NCBI RefSeq assembly: GCF_013401515.1
Contig: NZ_CP058529.1
Location: 3,614,616 to 3,678,615 of the forward strand
Length of the DNA: 64,000 bases
Source: Halorarum halophilum
GTDB lineage: Archaea > Halobacteriota > Halobacteria > Halobacteriales > Haloferacaceae
Direction: 5' to 3'
The position numbers and the translations under genes were made by a program. This document shows positions 7,441 to 16,458 of the stretch, piece by piece; positions within the stretch are counted from its first letter, which is position 1; each line of letters starts with the position of its first letter. The notes under the pieces were generated by a model, which saw nothing but the letters and a program-made list of their open reading frames with translations, did not search any database and was not told the origin of the DNA.

Positions 7441-8811
7441 ATGTCTGCCGCGTCCGAGGCGGAGGGGGAACCCGAGCCGGATCCACTCGACGCGTTCCGG
7501 CAGTTCCTCGCGCTCCCGGGCGACGTGCTCGTCCTCTCGCTCGCGATGTTCGCGTTCAGCCTGGGCTTCCAGATGACGGGGCGCTACCTGCCGGAGTACC
7601 TCTCCGTGCTCGGCGCGGGCAGCGTCGTCATCGGCCTGTACGGCAGCGTCGGCAACCTCATCTCGGCCGTCTTCCCGTACCCCGGCGGCGCCCTCTCGGA
7701 TCGCATCGGCTCCCGCTCGGCGCTCACGCTGTTCGGCGTCGCGTCTACGCTCGGCTTCGTCGTCTGGTGGGCGGCGGACCCGCTGTCGACCGTCCGGTTC
7801 GGCCCGACGAACCTCGCGGTCGTCGTGATCTTCCTCGGGCTGTTCCTCTCGCAGGCGTGGAAGTCGTTCGGACTCGGCGCGACGTTCGCCGTGGTGAAGC
7901 AGTCGGTGCCGAACGACAAACTGGCGTCGGGGTTCGCCGCGACCGAGACGTTCCGCCGGACCGCGTTCCTGCTCGGCCCGCTGCTCGCCGCCGGTGCGCT
8001 CTCGCTGTTCGAGTTCACCGAGGGGTTCCGCGTCCTCCTCCTCGTCGCCGCCGGCGCGGGCGCGCTCGCCACCGTCGCGCAGTACGTCCTCTACGACGCC
8101 GCGAACGACTCGTTCGGCAAGTCGTTCGAGGGGCTCGGGACGGTGGTGAGCGACCTCCGGTCGCTCCCCTCGCCCCTCCGCCCGCTGCTCGTCGCGGACA
8201 CGCTGGTCCGGTTCGCCAACGGGATGGTGTACGTGTTCTTCGTCATCGTCGTCGTCGACTTCCTCTCGGTCGGCGCGACGTTCCCAGTCGTCGGTCGACT
8301 GTCCCCGGCGGCGTTCTTCGGCGTCCTGCTCGGGATCGAGATGGCCGCCGCGCTGCTCACGATGGTCCCGGTCGCCCGACTGGCCGAGCGTGTCGGCCTC
8401 AAGCCCGTCGTCGCCATCGGCTTCGCGGTGTACGCGGTGTTCCCGGTCCTGCTCATCTCCGCACCGGCCGAGCCCCTCGTCGTCAGCGTTCCGGGTCTGG
8501 CAGGCGTCGGGGTCCTCGAACTCTCGCCCGCGGTCGTCCTCGCCCTCCTTTTCGCCTTCTCCGGGCTCCGGTTCGCCGGGCTCCCCGCGCACAAGGCGCT
8601 CATCGTCGGCCCGGCCGAGCGGGACGCGGGCGGGCGCGTGACGGGGACGTACTACCTCGTGCGGAACGCGGTCACGATCCCGAGCGCAGCGGCCGGCGGC
8701 CTCATCTACGGCGTCTCCCCGCCGGCCGCGTTCGCGACGGCGACCGTCGTGGGGATCGTGGGGACGGGGTACTTCCTCGTCCGCGGCGAGGAGTTCGCCG
8801 CCTACGCGTGA
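7441..8811 (+). CDS. MFS transporter
   Basis: The 456-residue protein has about twelve hydrophobic segments with a cytoplasmic loop in the middle (around residues 215-240), typical of the major facilitator superfamily. GALSDRIGSRSALTLFG near residue 83 matches the conserved loop 2-3 motif (G-x-L-x-D-R-x-G-R-R). RLAERVGLKPVVAIGF repeats it in the second half. The N-terminus is acidic and has no signal peptide. The substrate cannot be inferred. The ATG at 7441 follows a clear intergenic gap. Confidence 0.88.
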   Translation: MSAASEAEGEPEPDPLDAFRQFLALPGDVLVLSLAMFAFSLGFQMTGRYLPEYLSVLGAGSVVIGLYGSVGNLISAVFPYPGGALSDRIGSRSALTLFGVASTLGFVVWWAADPLSTVRFGPTNLAVVVIFLGLFLSQAWKSFGLGATFAVVKQSVPNDKLASGFAATETFRRTAFLLGPLLAAGALSLFEFTEGFRVLLLVAAGAGALATVAQYVLYDAANDSFGKSFEGLGTVVSDLRSLPSPLRPLLVADTLVRFANGMVYVFFVIVVVDFLSVGATFPVVGRLSPAAFFGVLLGIEMAAALLTMVPVARLAERVGLKPVVAIGFAVYAVFPVLLISAPAEPLVVSVPGLAGVGVLELSPAVVLALLFAFSGLRFAGLPAHKALIVGPAERDAGGRVTGTYYLVRNAVTIPSAAAGGLIYGVSPPAAFATATVVGIVGTGYFLVRGEEFAAYA

Positions 8812-8897
8812 GCGTCACGTGAGAACGTCGATCGACGAAAACCGGAGGCCGGGCGAAGTGCGATGGGGCTTTGGGCTCCCACCGCCAAACGCCGGCC

Positions 8898-9251
8898 GTG
8901 ACGCGAGACACGTCGGAAGCCGGGACGGGGGACAACCCGGGCGCGAGCGCCGAGCGCGCTCCCGACGGCACACCCGACCGGCCCCCGCGGACCGCGTTCC
9001 TCGAGGCGCTCTCGGTGCGGCGGAACGCGCTCGCGGGCGGCGTGGTGGGGTTGACGCTCGCGGTGGTCGTCTACCTCGTTCGGGTGTTCGAACTCCTCGG
9101 ACCGAACCTCGGCACCCGCGAGTACCCGGTGCTCGGTCCGGAGGGCTACTTCCTGCTGCTCGGGTTCGTGCTCGCGAGCGCGACGGCGCTCCTCGTCGCG
9201 ACGGCGCTCACGGTCGTCTCGGCCGTTCGGCTGGCACGCCGCGAGGTGTAG
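8898..9251 (+). CDS. Small integral membrane protein, unknown function
   Basis: I chose the GTG at 8898 (117 residues), because the upstream TTG at 8871 adds a segment with no obvious coding signal. The first 35 residues are polar and proline-rich. They are followed by two or three membrane segments, GGVVGLTLAVVVYLVRVF and YFLLLGFVLASATALLVATA. The protein ends RLARREV, a positive-inside tail. It looks like a haloarchaeal family of short membrane proteins without known role. It ends 12 bases from the convergent PhoU-domain gene. Confidence 0.65.
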   Translation: MTRDTSEAGTGDNPGASAERAPDGTPDRPPRTAFLEALSVRRNALAGGVVGLTLAVVVYLVRVFELLGPNLGTREYPVLGPEGYFLLLGFVLASATALLVATALTVVSAVRLARREV

Positions 9252-9263
9252 TCCGCCGCCGAC

Positions 9264-10487
9264 TCAGTCCTCGAACTCGCGCGGATCGCCCAGGCGCAGG
9301 GAGAGCCGTTCGGCGCCCGCGCGGGTCCCCTTCGCGAGCACCACGTCGCCGACCCGGAGTTCCGTCTCCGGACCGGGCGAGATGACCCACTCCCCGTCGT
9401 CCCTCTCGTCCGCCGGTCGCCTGACCGCGATGACCCGCATACCGGTCTCCTGTTTCACCCGGCGCTCCCCGAGCGTCTCCCCCGCGAGGTCCGCGCCGGG
9501 GGCGACCTCAAGGCGGACGATGACCTCGTCGGAGGCCTCGACCGCCTCCGCGATGACCGGGTGGGCGTCGATGCCGCGGAGGACGCCCTCGCTGATCTCA
9601 AGGGCCGCGTCGCTGATGACCTCCGTCGCGGACGCGAGGTGGACGAGTCCGCGGAGCGAAACCGGGTCGTCAACGCGCGCGGCCGCGCGCAAGGTCCACG
9701 CCTCGAACCGCGATTTCAGCGCGTCCACCTCCATCTCGAGTTCGTCGACCTCGCTCGCGACCGCCTCGCTGTTGAACAGCACCGACCCGTACGCGAGGTC
9801 GACCGCCAGCTCGCTCATGTTCTTCATCAGCACTACCGAGTCGACGGCGCGTTCGAGGTCGTCGACGCTCGGCACCGACGGGTCCGGGCGTTCGTACGCG
9901 GTGCCGGTCGCGGTCCGGTACACGGCGCGGAGGCCGTCCTCGTCGCCGCGCAGGAACAGCGTGTCGTCGGCCCGGAGCGTCGTCCCCGCGTCGGGGTTGA
10001 GCAGCCAGTCGCTCCCGCGACGGAGGGCGATGATGCGGACGCCGGTCTCAGTCTCGACGTTCGATTCGGCGAGCGTCCGCCCGACGTAGGTCGAGTCGGC
10101 GGACAGCTCCGCCCGGACCAGCGTTTCGACGGCCTCGGGCAGCGCGGCGCGGATGGCGTCGGGGAGGCCGACCTCCTCGAGCACGACCTTCGCGATGTCG
10201 CCCGCGGCGTCGCTGATTTTCTCCGCGGCGCCGATGACGCCGAGCACCGGCGCGAGCTGTTCTGCGTCCTCGGGCGAGCGTGCGGCCATCATCACGCTCA
10301 TCCGGGCCTGGAGCTGGAGTTCGTCCATCCGCGATTCGAGCTCCAGCACCTCCCCTGCGAGGTCGGCGCTCCCGTGGAGGACCGCCGAGTACGAGAGGTC
10401 GATGAGCAGCTCCGCGGTGTCTTTCATCTCCGCCAGCACGGCCTTCACGGAGGTCGGCTCGTACTCGACGCGCTCCTCGCGGGTCAT
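9264..10487 (-). CDS. Tandem PhoU / RCK_C (TrkA-C) domain protein
   Basis: The 407 residues fall into two similar halves, each a PhoU-like helical domain followed by an RCK_C (TrkA-C) beta domain. Half one has AELLIDLSYSAVLHGS and then STYVGRTLAESNVETETG. Half two has SELAVDLAYGSVLFNS and then ADLAGETLGERRVKQETG, ending RVGDVVLAKGTRAG. There are no membrane segments and no full RCK NAD-binding domain. Such proteins are ligand-sensing regulators of potassium or other cation transporters in the cytoplasm. No channel gene is adjacent. The minus-strand start ATG at 10487 is preceded by a CCCTTTTCC-type box near 10513-10522. Confidence 0.85.
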   Translation of the reverse strand: MTREERVEYEPTSVKAVLAEMKDTAELLIDLSYSAVLHGSADLAGEVLELESRMDELQLQARMSVMMAARSPEDAEQLAPVLGVIGAAEKISDAAGDIAKVVLEEVGLPDAIRAALPEAVETLVRAELSADSTYVGRTLAESNVETETGVRIIALRRGSDWLLNPDAGTTLRADDTLFLRGDEDGLRAVYRTATGTAYERPDPSVPSVDDLERAVDSVVLMKNMSELAVDLAYGSVLFNSEAVASEVDELEMEVDALKSRFEAWTLRAAARVDDPVSLRGLVHLASATEVISDAALEISEGVLRGIDAHPVIAEAVEASDEVIVRLEVAPGADLAGETLGERRVKQETGMRVIAVRRPADERDDGEWVISPGPETELRVGDVVLAKGTRAGAERLSLRLGDPREFED

Positions 10488-10643
10488 CGTTCGCCCATCG
10501 ATTCGGCGGGTGGGTGGAAAAGGGTTGCTTGCGTCCTCCGGCGACGGGTGGCGCTCGCGGAGTCGCCCCCCGTCTGTGGCCGCGAACCGGCAGGATGGAA
10601 CGCGGGCCGAGCGTTAACAAGTCCAGCCGCTGAAACTGAGCCC

Positions 10644-11198
10644 ATGCCGAAAGTCGCCATCGTTGGAGGGGGTCCCGCCGGGTTGAGCGCCGCGCTGTTC
10701 ACCGCGAAGAACGACCTCGACACCGTCGTCTTTGACACCGACGAGACGTGGATGCACAAGGCCCACCTCTACAACTACCTCGCCATCGACGACATCGGGG
10801 GGACCGAGTTCATCGAGAGGGCGCGCGACCAGGTCGAACGCTTCGAGGCCGAGCTCCGCGTCGGCGAGGAGGTGACGGACGTCGAGCGGGACGGCTCCGG
10901 GTTCACCGTGCGGACCGACGACGGCGAATACGACGCCGAGTACGTCGTCTTCGCGACGGGCACGGACACCGAACTCCCCGAGGAGCTCGGCTGCGAGCTC
11001 ACGGAGGGCGGACTCGTCGACGTCGACCTGAACATGCGGACGAGCGTCGAGGACGCCTTCGCGGTCGGATCGATGATCCGCGACCAGAAGTGGGAGGCCG
11101 TCGTCTCCGCCGGCGACGGCGGCGCGGCCGCCCTCCAGATCATGAGCGACGAGGCAGGCGAACCGGTCCACGACTTCGACACGCCGGACGAGGACTGA
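10644..11198 (+). CDS. Single-domain FAD-dependent oxidoreductase, thioredoxin-reductase-like
   Basis: The 184-residue protein starts with the Rossmann motif IVGGGPAGLSAALF and ends with EDAFAVGSMIRDQ, the second FAD-binding segment of thioredoxin reductases, followed by the interface helix AVVSAGDGGAAALQI. The NADPH-binding insert and the redox-active CxxC of true TrxR are both missing. The protein is about half the usual length, and the deletion lies between the two FAD segments. It may use flavin chemistry with an external partner. The start ATG at 10644 is chosen because CGTTAACAA lies about 25-33 bases upstream. The longer upstream frame is antisense to the PhoU gene. Confidence 0.82.
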   Translation: MPKVAIVGGGPAGLSAALFTAKNDLDTVVFDTDETWMHKAHLYNYLAIDDIGGTEFIERARDQVERFEAELRVGEEVTDVERDGSGFTVRTDDGEYDAEYVVFATGTDTELPEELGCELTEGGLVDVDLNMRTSVEDAFAVGSMIRDQKWEAVVSAGDGGAAALQIMSDEAGEPVHDFDTPDED

Positions 11199-11251
11199 CG
11201 ACGCGTGTAGACGATGACGGCGCCGCCGTCTGGTCCACCGCCGATTTTCGA

Positions 11252-11713
11252 CTACTCCCGGAACAGCCGATACGACGTCCGGCCGACCGCGACGTCCTTC
11301 TCCTCGCCCTCGGGGTCGACGCTGGAGACGACGGTGTCGGTGTAGCCCATCGAGCCGCCGGCCCGCAGCACCTCGGCCTCGACGCGGAGGTCGTCGGTGG
11401 CGGGGCGGAGGTAGGTGACGTTCAGGTCTGTCGTCGCCAACGAGCCGTCCGTCGGGTCGTCGAACGTCGAGCGGAGCGCGAAGCCGGACGCGGTGTCGAC
11501 GAGCGTCGCCGCGATGCCGCCGTGGATGGAGCCGACGGGCGAGCCGGGGTTCACGAGCTTCTCGTCGTACGGCACGGACATGACGATCCGGCCACGGTCG
11601 AGGTCCTCGACGCGGAGGTTCAGCCACGAGAGGAAGCCGTGGCTCTCGATGAACGACTGCAGCAGGTCGACGTGGTCGGCGTCCAGCTCGGGAAACGGGT
11701 CGTCGTCGCTCAT
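11252..11713 (-). CDS. PaaI-type hotdog thioesterase
   Basis: The 153-residue protein is a single hotdog-fold domain. GSIHGGIAATLVDTASGFA carries the conserved H-G-G and the acidic catalytic residue of the PaaI/YbgC-like acyl-CoA thioesterase family. TTDLNVTYLRPATDD is the following conserved strand. It probably hydrolyses an acyl-CoA in the cytoplasm. Length is typical for the family. It is convergent with the FAD protein at a spacing of 53 bases and lies upstream of the DUF502 gene on the same strand at 58 bases, so it may share a transcript with it. Confidence 0.85.
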   Translation of the reverse strand: MSDDDPFPELDADHVDLLQSFIESHGFLSWLNLRVEDLDRGRIVMSVPYDEKLVNPGSPVGSIHGGIAATLVDTASGFALRSTFDDPTDGSLATTDLNVTYLRPATDDLRVEAEVLRAGGSMGYTDTVVSSVDPEGEEKDVAVGRTSYRLFRE

Positions 11714-11771
11714 GTGGGAACGCGGGCCGCGCCGCTACTTCACCGTTCGGAAGTGCGCCGGGTCCGGCCCG

Positions 11772-12461
11772 TCAGTCCTCGCGCGCCGCGTCGCCCGTCC
11801 CGTTCCCGCTCGCTTCGCCGTCGGCGGCGGCCCCCCCGAGGTCGCTCGCGCTCACCGGCCCGCCGTCGCCCTCCCCGAAGCCGGCCGAGAGGATGCGGGT
11901 GAGCGCCTCCTCGACGCGCTCGTTGGTGTAGGTGACGTTCTCGGACTCGACCTCGAGGACGAAGCCAGTGGTGATGTTCGGCGCGGTCGGCATGAACAGG
12001 ACCTCGCGACCGTCTTCCGTCCGCTTGCCCGTCTTGAAGGCGGTCATGCGCATCCCCTCCCAGGGCTCGATGCGGACGGGCGCCTGGAGCTCGTCGGTCC
12101 CCGTCAGGGCAGTCTCGACCGCGAGCTTCGAGGCGTTGTACAGCACCCGGAGGACGGGGACGCGGTTGATGGCGCCGTCGACGAACCCCTCCGCGAAGCG
12201 CCCGGCGGTCGTCCGCATCATGTACCCCGCCGCGAACACGACGAGGACGAACACGACGAGGACGATGAACACCTGCAGGAGGTTCACGACGAACACGACG
12301 AGCCAGTCGGCCATGCCCGGCGGCGGTGAATCCCAGTGGACTGTCGGCACGAACGGCAGCTCAAGGAGCTGCGTGTAGAGCCAGTTCGCGACGAACAGGA
12401 TGACCAGCAACGGAACGACGACAACGAGCCCGCTGGCGAAGTCCCGCTTCCACGTAGACAT
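11772..12461 (-). CDS. DUF502 family membrane protein
   Basis: The 229-residue protein has two strong membrane segments, FASGLVVVVPLLVILFVANWLY near the N-terminus and LVVFVVNLLQVFIVLVVFVL around residues 55-75. A conserved soluble domain follows with RVPVLRVLYNASKLAVE and FMPTAPNITTGFVLEVE, matching the DUF502 family. The function is not established. The last 35 residues are a low-complexity Gly/Ala/Asp tail. The ATG at 12461 is followed upstream by a G+C-rich hairpin region (12480-12610) containing CCGGAAC/GTTCCGG, which may be the leader or the end of the neighbouring transcript. Confidence 0.85.
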   Translation of the reverse strand: MSTWKRDFASGLVVVVPLLVILFVANWLYTQLLELPFVPTVHWDSPPPGMADWLVVFVVNLLQVFIVLVVFVLVVFAAGYMMRTTAGRFAEGFVDGAINRVPVLRVLYNASKLAVETALTGTDELQAPVRIEPWEGMRMTAFKTGKRTEDGREVLFMPTAPNITTGFVLEVESENVTYTNERVEEALTRILSAGFGEGDGGPVSASDLGGAAADGEASGNGTGDAARED

Positions 12462-12613
12462 AGTTGTACTTGCTTGCCCCTGCGGGGCGGGGGCTTATCA
12501 GCGCTTCTACACGGAGCGCAGAGCGCGTATCGAAGCGTCAGCTCGCCGCGCTCCGATAACCCGTCCCGACTCGTGGGTCGTTCCGGAACTCCGTGTTCCG
12601 GCTCGTTCGGTGC

Positions 12614-13453
12614 TCAGACGCCGGCGACCGCCCGCATCGCGAACAGGAGGTTCTCCTTGCGCTCGCGCACGCGCCGGTAGAAGTACGAGAGCCACTTGTC
12701 GCCGTAGGGGGCGTACTGCCACACCTCGACGCCCTCAGCCGCCAGCTCGCGCTGGGCCTCCTCGCGGACGCCCATGAGCATCTGGACCTCGTAGTCGCCC
12801 CCGTGCTCCGCGTGGAGCTCCTTCGCGTAGGAGATCATCGTCGGGTCGTGGCTCCCCACGGCGATGCCGCCATCCCGCCGGCTGAACAGGAGCTCCAGCC
12901 CCTCCCGGAACGCCTCGTTGACGTTCGCCTTGTCCGTGTAGGCGATCGACTCGTCCTCGTCGTAGGCCCCCTTCACCAGCCGGAGCTTTCCTGGCACGTC
13001 GTCGAGGCGGTCGAGGTCCTCGCGCGTGCGCCGGAGGTTCGCCTGGAGGCACTGACCCACGCCGCCGCCGTGCTCTCGTGCCAGGTCCTCGAAGGCGTCG
13101 AGCGTCGCGTCGGTGGTGGTGGCGTCCTCCATGTCGCACCAGACGAACACGCCGTGCTCCCGCCCGGCCTCGACGACCCGGCGGAAGTTCTCGCGGAACA
13201 CGCCCTCGCCCACGTCGAGGCCGAGCTGGGACGGCTTCACCGAGACGCAGACGTCGAGGTCGCTGGCGCCGATGTCGGCGATCAGGGACTCGTAGGTGGC
13301 CGTGTCCTCGTCGGCCGGGACGCGCTCGCGGTAGTGCTCGCCGAGGAGGTTGAGGATGACGTTGACGCCGTCCTCGTTGGCCCGCCGCGCGTGGTCGAAC
13401 GCCGTCGCCGGCGACTCGCCCGCGACGAACCGGCTCGCGATCGGGGGTATCAT
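12614..13453 (-). CDS. Proline dehydrogenase
   Basis: The 279-residue protein has the ProDH/PutA barrel signatures in order: LRLVKGAYDEDE, AVGSHDPTMI, YEVQMLMGVREE and YAPYGDKWLSYFYRRVRER. It is an FAD enzyme oxidising proline to pyrroline-5-carboxylate, passing electrons to the membrane chain. Length matches the monofunctional family. I chose the ATG at 13453 (MIPPIASRF), because the longer frame up to 13555 enters repeat-like intergenic sequence. The partner pyrroline-5-carboxylate dehydrogenase is not adjacent. Confidence 0.9.
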   Translation of the reverse strand: MIPPIASRFVAGESPATAFDHARRANEDGVNVILNLLGEHYRERVPADEDTATYESLIADIGASDLDVCVSVKPSQLGLDVGEGVFRENFRRVVEAGREHGVFVWCDMEDATTTDATLDAFEDLAREHGGGVGQCLQANLRRTREDLDRLDDVPGKLRLVKGAYDEDESIAYTDKANVNEAFREGLELLFSRRDGGIAVGSHDPTMISYAKELHAEHGGDYEVQMLMGVREEAQRELAAEGVEVWQYAPYGDKWLSYFYRRVRERKENLLFAMRAVAGV

Positions 13454-13774
13454 CTGGTCGCACGCTTGCCCCCCTCCGGTCTTGAGTGTTGGCGGTTCCG
13501 ATCGGTGGGGCCCCGAGGTGGCGAGTCTCCTGTCGACGCCTTCGTCTCGGTGCAAGCGTGGGTATCGCTAGTAGCGACCGCGAGAGCCCCCCGGCGCTCG
13601 GCTCCCGCGCTACGGAAGACGATCCTGCTCGCTCGCTCCGCTTGGTTCACAGACATCGGGGTTCTCGTCGTTGGGGGGGTTTCGAGGTGGTCACGGTCCC
13701 CGTCGACTCGAACGTCCGAGTACCCCTCACGAAAAACCGAAGAGACAAAACCCAACTGCGGTGACGGAACGCGT
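13454..13774. other. Divergent gap with a degenerate repeat fragment
   Basis: The gap lies between proline dehydrogenase and carS. Bases 13582-13601 (GAGAGCCCCCCGGCGCTCGG) resemble the 5' clamp and stem of the structured repeat found elsewhere in the window, but no matching 3' arm is evident. TCGTCTCGGTGC just before it recalls the inner box. The remaining sequence holds no credible gene. No strong TATA box is visible before carS. Confidence 0.4.
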
Positions 13775-14314
13775 ATGCTCGAACTCGTCGTGGGCGCGCT
13801 CTGGGCGATGCTCCCCGCCTACGTCCCCAACAACGCCGCGGTGCTTGCCGGCGGGGGCCGGCCCATCGACGGCAGGCGGACGTGGGAAGGCCGACGACTC
13901 CTGGGCGACGGGAAGACGTGGCGCGGCACCGCCATCGGCGTCCTCGCCGGCGTCGCCCTCGCGCTCCTCCTCGACGCCGTCGCGGAGCCGATCGGCGCCT
14001 CGCTCGGCATCGGCCTCCCTGGGTTCCCGATCGCGGCCGGGCTGGGGCTCGCGCTCGGCGCGATGCTCGGCGACATCGCCGCGTCGTTCCTCAAGCGCCG
14101 GACCGGCCGGGACCGCGGCGCCTCGTTCCCGGTGCTCGACCAGCTCGACTTCGTCGCCGGCGCGCTCGCGCTCGCCGTGCTGTTCGCCCCGGTGTGGTTC
14201 GCGGACACCTTCTCGCTGGCCCGGATCGCCGTCGTCGTCGTCGTCACGCCGCTGCTCCACGTCGGCACGAACGTCGTCGCGTACGCGGCCGGTCTGAAGG
14301 CCGAGCCGTGGTGA
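13775..14314 (+). CDS. carS: CDP-archaeol synthase
   Basis: The 179-residue integral membrane protein activates digeranylgeranylglyceryl phosphate with CTP to give CDP-archaeol, the branch point of archaeal phospholipid synthesis. The CarS/DUF46 signature is visible: AMLPAYVPNNAAVLAGGG at the N-terminus, RRLLGDGKTWRGT in the first cytoplasmic loop and LKRRTGRDRGASFPVLDQLD in the second. About five membrane segments are present, and length is normal for the family. The ATG at 13775 is the first start that leaves the conserved N-terminus intact. Confidence 0.92.
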   Translation: MLELVVGALWAMLPAYVPNNAAVLAGGGRPIDGRRTWEGRRLLGDGKTWRGTAIGVLAGVALALLLDAVAEPIGASLGIGLPGFPIAAGLGLALGAMLGDIAASFLKRRTGRDRGASFPVLDQLDFVAGALALAVLFAPVWFADTFSLARIAVVVVVTPLLHVGTNVVAYAAGLKAEPW

Positions 14315-14401
14315 GCCTCCGGGCGAGCCGACCGTGAGTTCTCAGGGCTGATACGCGGGCCGACGGGCTTTACCCTCCGCCGGGCGCCCGTCCCGACAGA
14401 C

Positions 14402-14896
14402 ATGGTGGAGTGGGACTTGAACGAGGACGACGAGGACGGATCGCCCAGCACGATCCGCGGTCGCGCCCGGGCGAACCTCCCGATCCTCGCGCTGGGGTTC
14501 ATGCTCGCCTCCGCGGTCAGCGTGGCGGCGCTCGGCGGCGCGGTCGCGACCGGGTTCGGCGAGACGCCGTACGACGGGCCGACCGGGTTCGCGTTCTCGG
14601 TCGACCGCGGCGGCGACACTGCGGCCATCGTCATCACGCACGAGGACGGTCCCGTTCCGAACGCGGACCGCGTGTCAGTCGTCGACGACGCCGGAACGGA
14701 GGTCCCGTGGACCGAACTCGAGACCGACCCCGGCGTCGCCGAGGTCACCGGCAGTTCCGCGGTCGCGTGCCCGAGCCAAGGGACGACGATCACCGTCGTC
14801 TACGAGGGCCAGCGGGCCACGGAGACGGTCGACAGCTACGAGGTGACCGCCCCCATCCCGGCGAGCGTCGTGGAACGGTGTCAGGCGGCCGGCTGA
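14402..14896 (+). CDS. Type IV pilin-like / single-pass secreted protein
   Basis: The 164-residue protein has an acidic 25-residue N-terminus, one hydrophobic segment ([23 protein letters not shown], residues about 26-48) and an extracellular beta-rich part. That part has two cysteines (AVACPSQG and VVERCQAAG) which could form a disulfide. The topology resembles haloarchaeal type IV pilin-like proteins, with [13 protein letters not shown] similar to pilin head domains. A clear prepilin peptidase site is not seen, so the pilin assignment is tentative. It lies between carS and pyrE on the same strand. Confidence 0.6.
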   Translation: MVEWDLNEDDEDGSPSTIRGRARANLPILALGFMLASAVSVAALGGAVATGFGETPYDGPTGFAFSVDRGGDTAAIVITHEDGPVPNADRVSVVDDAGTEVPWTELETDPGVAEVTGSSAVACPSQGTTITVVYEGQRATETVDSYEVTAPIPASVVERCQAAG

Positions 14897-14975
14897 CCCG
14901 TACCGCCCCCGCTCCGGGATCCCGGCACGACCCGGGACCGGCACCTTTTCGCCCCGAGCGGTCCGCGGTTCGCCC

Positions 14976-15512
14976 ATGACAGACGCCGACAACGCGGCCT
15001 TGCTCGCCGCGCTGCGCGACGCCGACGCGGTGCTGTTCGGGGAGTTCGAGCTCTCACACGGGGGCACCAGCGACTACTACGTCGACAAGTACCGGTTCGA
15101 GACCGACCCGCGCTGCCTGCGGCTCGTCGCCGAGGCGTTCGCCGAGCGCGTCGACGGGACGAAACTCGCGGGCGTCGCGCTCGGCGGCGTCCCCCTCGCG
15201 GCGGCCACGGCCGTCGAGACGGGCCTCCCGTACGTCATCGCCCGGAAGGCCGCCAAGGAGTACGGCACCGGCAACCGGGTCGAGGGGGAACTCGCCGAGG
15301 GCGAGGAGGTCGTCGTCGTCGAGGACATCGCCACGACCGGCCAGTCCGCCCTGGACGCCGTCGAGGCGCTCCGGGAGGCGGGCGCCGTCGTGAACCGGGT
15401 CCTCGTCGTCGTGGACAGGAAGGAGGGCGCGACCGAACTGCTCGCGGACCACGACGTCGAACTGGATGCGCTGCTCACGGCCTCCGAGCTGCTCGCCGAC
15501 GCCGAGGAGTGA
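14976..15512 (+). CDS. pyrE: Orotate phosphoribosyltransferase
   Basis: The 178-residue protein transfers orotate to PRPP to give orotidine monophosphate in pyrimidine synthesis. [15 protein letters not shown] sequence ([18 protein letters not shown]) lies near the N-terminus, [14 protein letters not shown] follows, and [17 protein letters not shown] is the PRPP-binding loop. Length matches archaeal PyrE. The gene is followed at 130 bases by gfcR, a regulator built on the same fold. Confidence 0.92.
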   Translation: MTDADNAALLAALRDADAVLFGEFELSHGGTSDYYVDKYRFETDPRCLRLVAEAFAERVDGTKLAGVALGGVPLAAATAVETGLPYVIARKAAKEYGTGNRVEGELAEGEEVVVVEDIATTGQSALDAVEALREAGAVVNRVLVVVDRKEGATELLADHDVELDALLTASELLADAEE

Positions 15513-15610
15513 CCGCCTCGTCACTGCCGGGGAGTGGCCGTCTCGCCGCTGCCTGACGGGAGCCGAGGCCCTACACGTTTCTGCGCATCGGCCACACGCT
15601 CGAATCCGAA

Positions 15611-15635
15611 GTGTTCATACTTGCACGAACGAGCA
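15611..15635. promoter_or_regulatory. Candidate operator upstream of gfcR
   Basis: GTGTTCA at 15611-15617 and TTGCAC-N4-GAGCA at 15621-15635 lie 8 to 32 bases before the gfcR start. Two sites before the purine permease gene share GTGTTCA or TTGCAC-N6-GARCA. The spacing differs by two bases here, so it may be a weaker or different site. Confidence 0.4.
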
Positions 15636-15642
15636 TACCGTC

Positions 15643-16356
15643 ATGAACAGAGCCGAGAAGGCCGCCCTCCAGCTACAGGCGGTCGCCGTCCTGCGGACGC
15701 TGAAGGAGACGCGGACGTACGAGGAACTCGCCGCGGTCACGGGCCTTCCGGCGGGGGACCTGAACCGCTACGTCAACGGCCACGTCCTCCCGGGCGCCGA
15801 GCGGGCCCGCGAGGTCGTCGGCGGCATCGGGCGCGAGACGCTCGCCGAGGAACTCGAGGCGCGGGTCGCCTTCGACGACGAGGGGTACGTGGACAACTCG
15901 GGCGTCGTCTTCGACCAGCCGTTCCTCGACCTCGTCGCCCCCGTCGCCGCGGAGTCGCTGGCGTTCGACGCCCCGGACGTCGTGCTCACGGCCGCCACGG
16001 ACGGCATCACGCTCGGCGCCGCGATGGCATCCCACTTCGACGCCCGCGTCGCGTACGCGAAGAAGTCGAAGGAGACCGCGGTCCAGGAGTTCATCGAGTC
16101 GCGCCAGCGGCTCGCCTCGGGCATCGAACTCACGTACTACCTCCCCGCGGGCGCGATCGACGCCGGCGATCGCGTGCTCGTCGTCGACGACCTCATCCGT
16201 TCGGGCGAGACGCAGGAGCTCCTGCTGGACATCGCCGCGCAGGCGGACGCGAACGTGACCGGCGTCTTCGCGCTCATCGCCGTCGGCGACGAGGGGACCG
16301 AGCGGGCGGCCGCGATGACCGACGCGCCGGTCGGCGCGCTGACCCGGTTCGAATAG
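15643..16356 (+). CDS. gfcR: GfcR-type regulator: helix-turn-helix plus phosphoribosyltransferase domain
   Basis: The 237-residue protein has an N-terminal helix-turn-helix (residues about 15-55, TYEELAAVTGLPAGDLNRYV) joined to a type I phosphoribosyltransferase domain. The PRPP loop is DRVLVVDDLIRSGETQEL, with threonine-to-serine and glycine changes relative to true enzymes. This is the architecture of GfcR, reported in Haloferax as a transcriptional regulator of sugar degradation rather than an enzyme. Here the next gene is a purine-type NCS2 permease, which could mean purine or PRPP-linked control. It starts at ATG 15643, with a candidate operator immediately upstream. Confidence 0.82.
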   Translation: MNRAEKAALQLQAVAVLRTLKETRTYEELAAVTGLPAGDLNRYVNGHVLPGAERAREVVGGIGRETLAEELEARVAFDDEGYVDNSGVVFDQPFLDLVAPVAAESLAFDAPDVVLTAATDGITLGAAMASHFDARVAYAKKSKETAVQEFIESRQRLASGIELTYYLPAGAIDAGDRVLVVDDLIRSGETQELLLDIAAQADANVTGVFALIAVGDEGTERAAAMTDAPVGALTRFE

Positions 16357-16416
16357 CCTGGTTCTGGGCACGAACGTGAGGGTAATGGGGGATTCATCCC
16401 GCTCTATCCCGTAATT

Positions 16417-16434
16417 TTGCTCACACCTGTGCAA
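16417..16434. promoter_or_regulatory. Candidate distal operator of the NCS2 permease
   Basis: TTGCTCACACCTGTGCAA has outer TTGC/GCAA symmetry and, on the minus strand, reads TTGCAC-N6-GAGCA. It lies about 25 bases upstream of the TATA-like box, a position typical for an activator. Thirteen of 18 positions match the second site at 16470-16487. Confidence 0.45.
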
Positions 16435-16458
16435 GGATGGTCGGTGCGGACCTAAACG

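Noticed and set aside
9561..10643. Long upstream extension of the TrxR-like gene
   Set aside because: The extension is antisense to the PhoU/RCK_C gene, and a TATA-like box supports the ATG at 10644.
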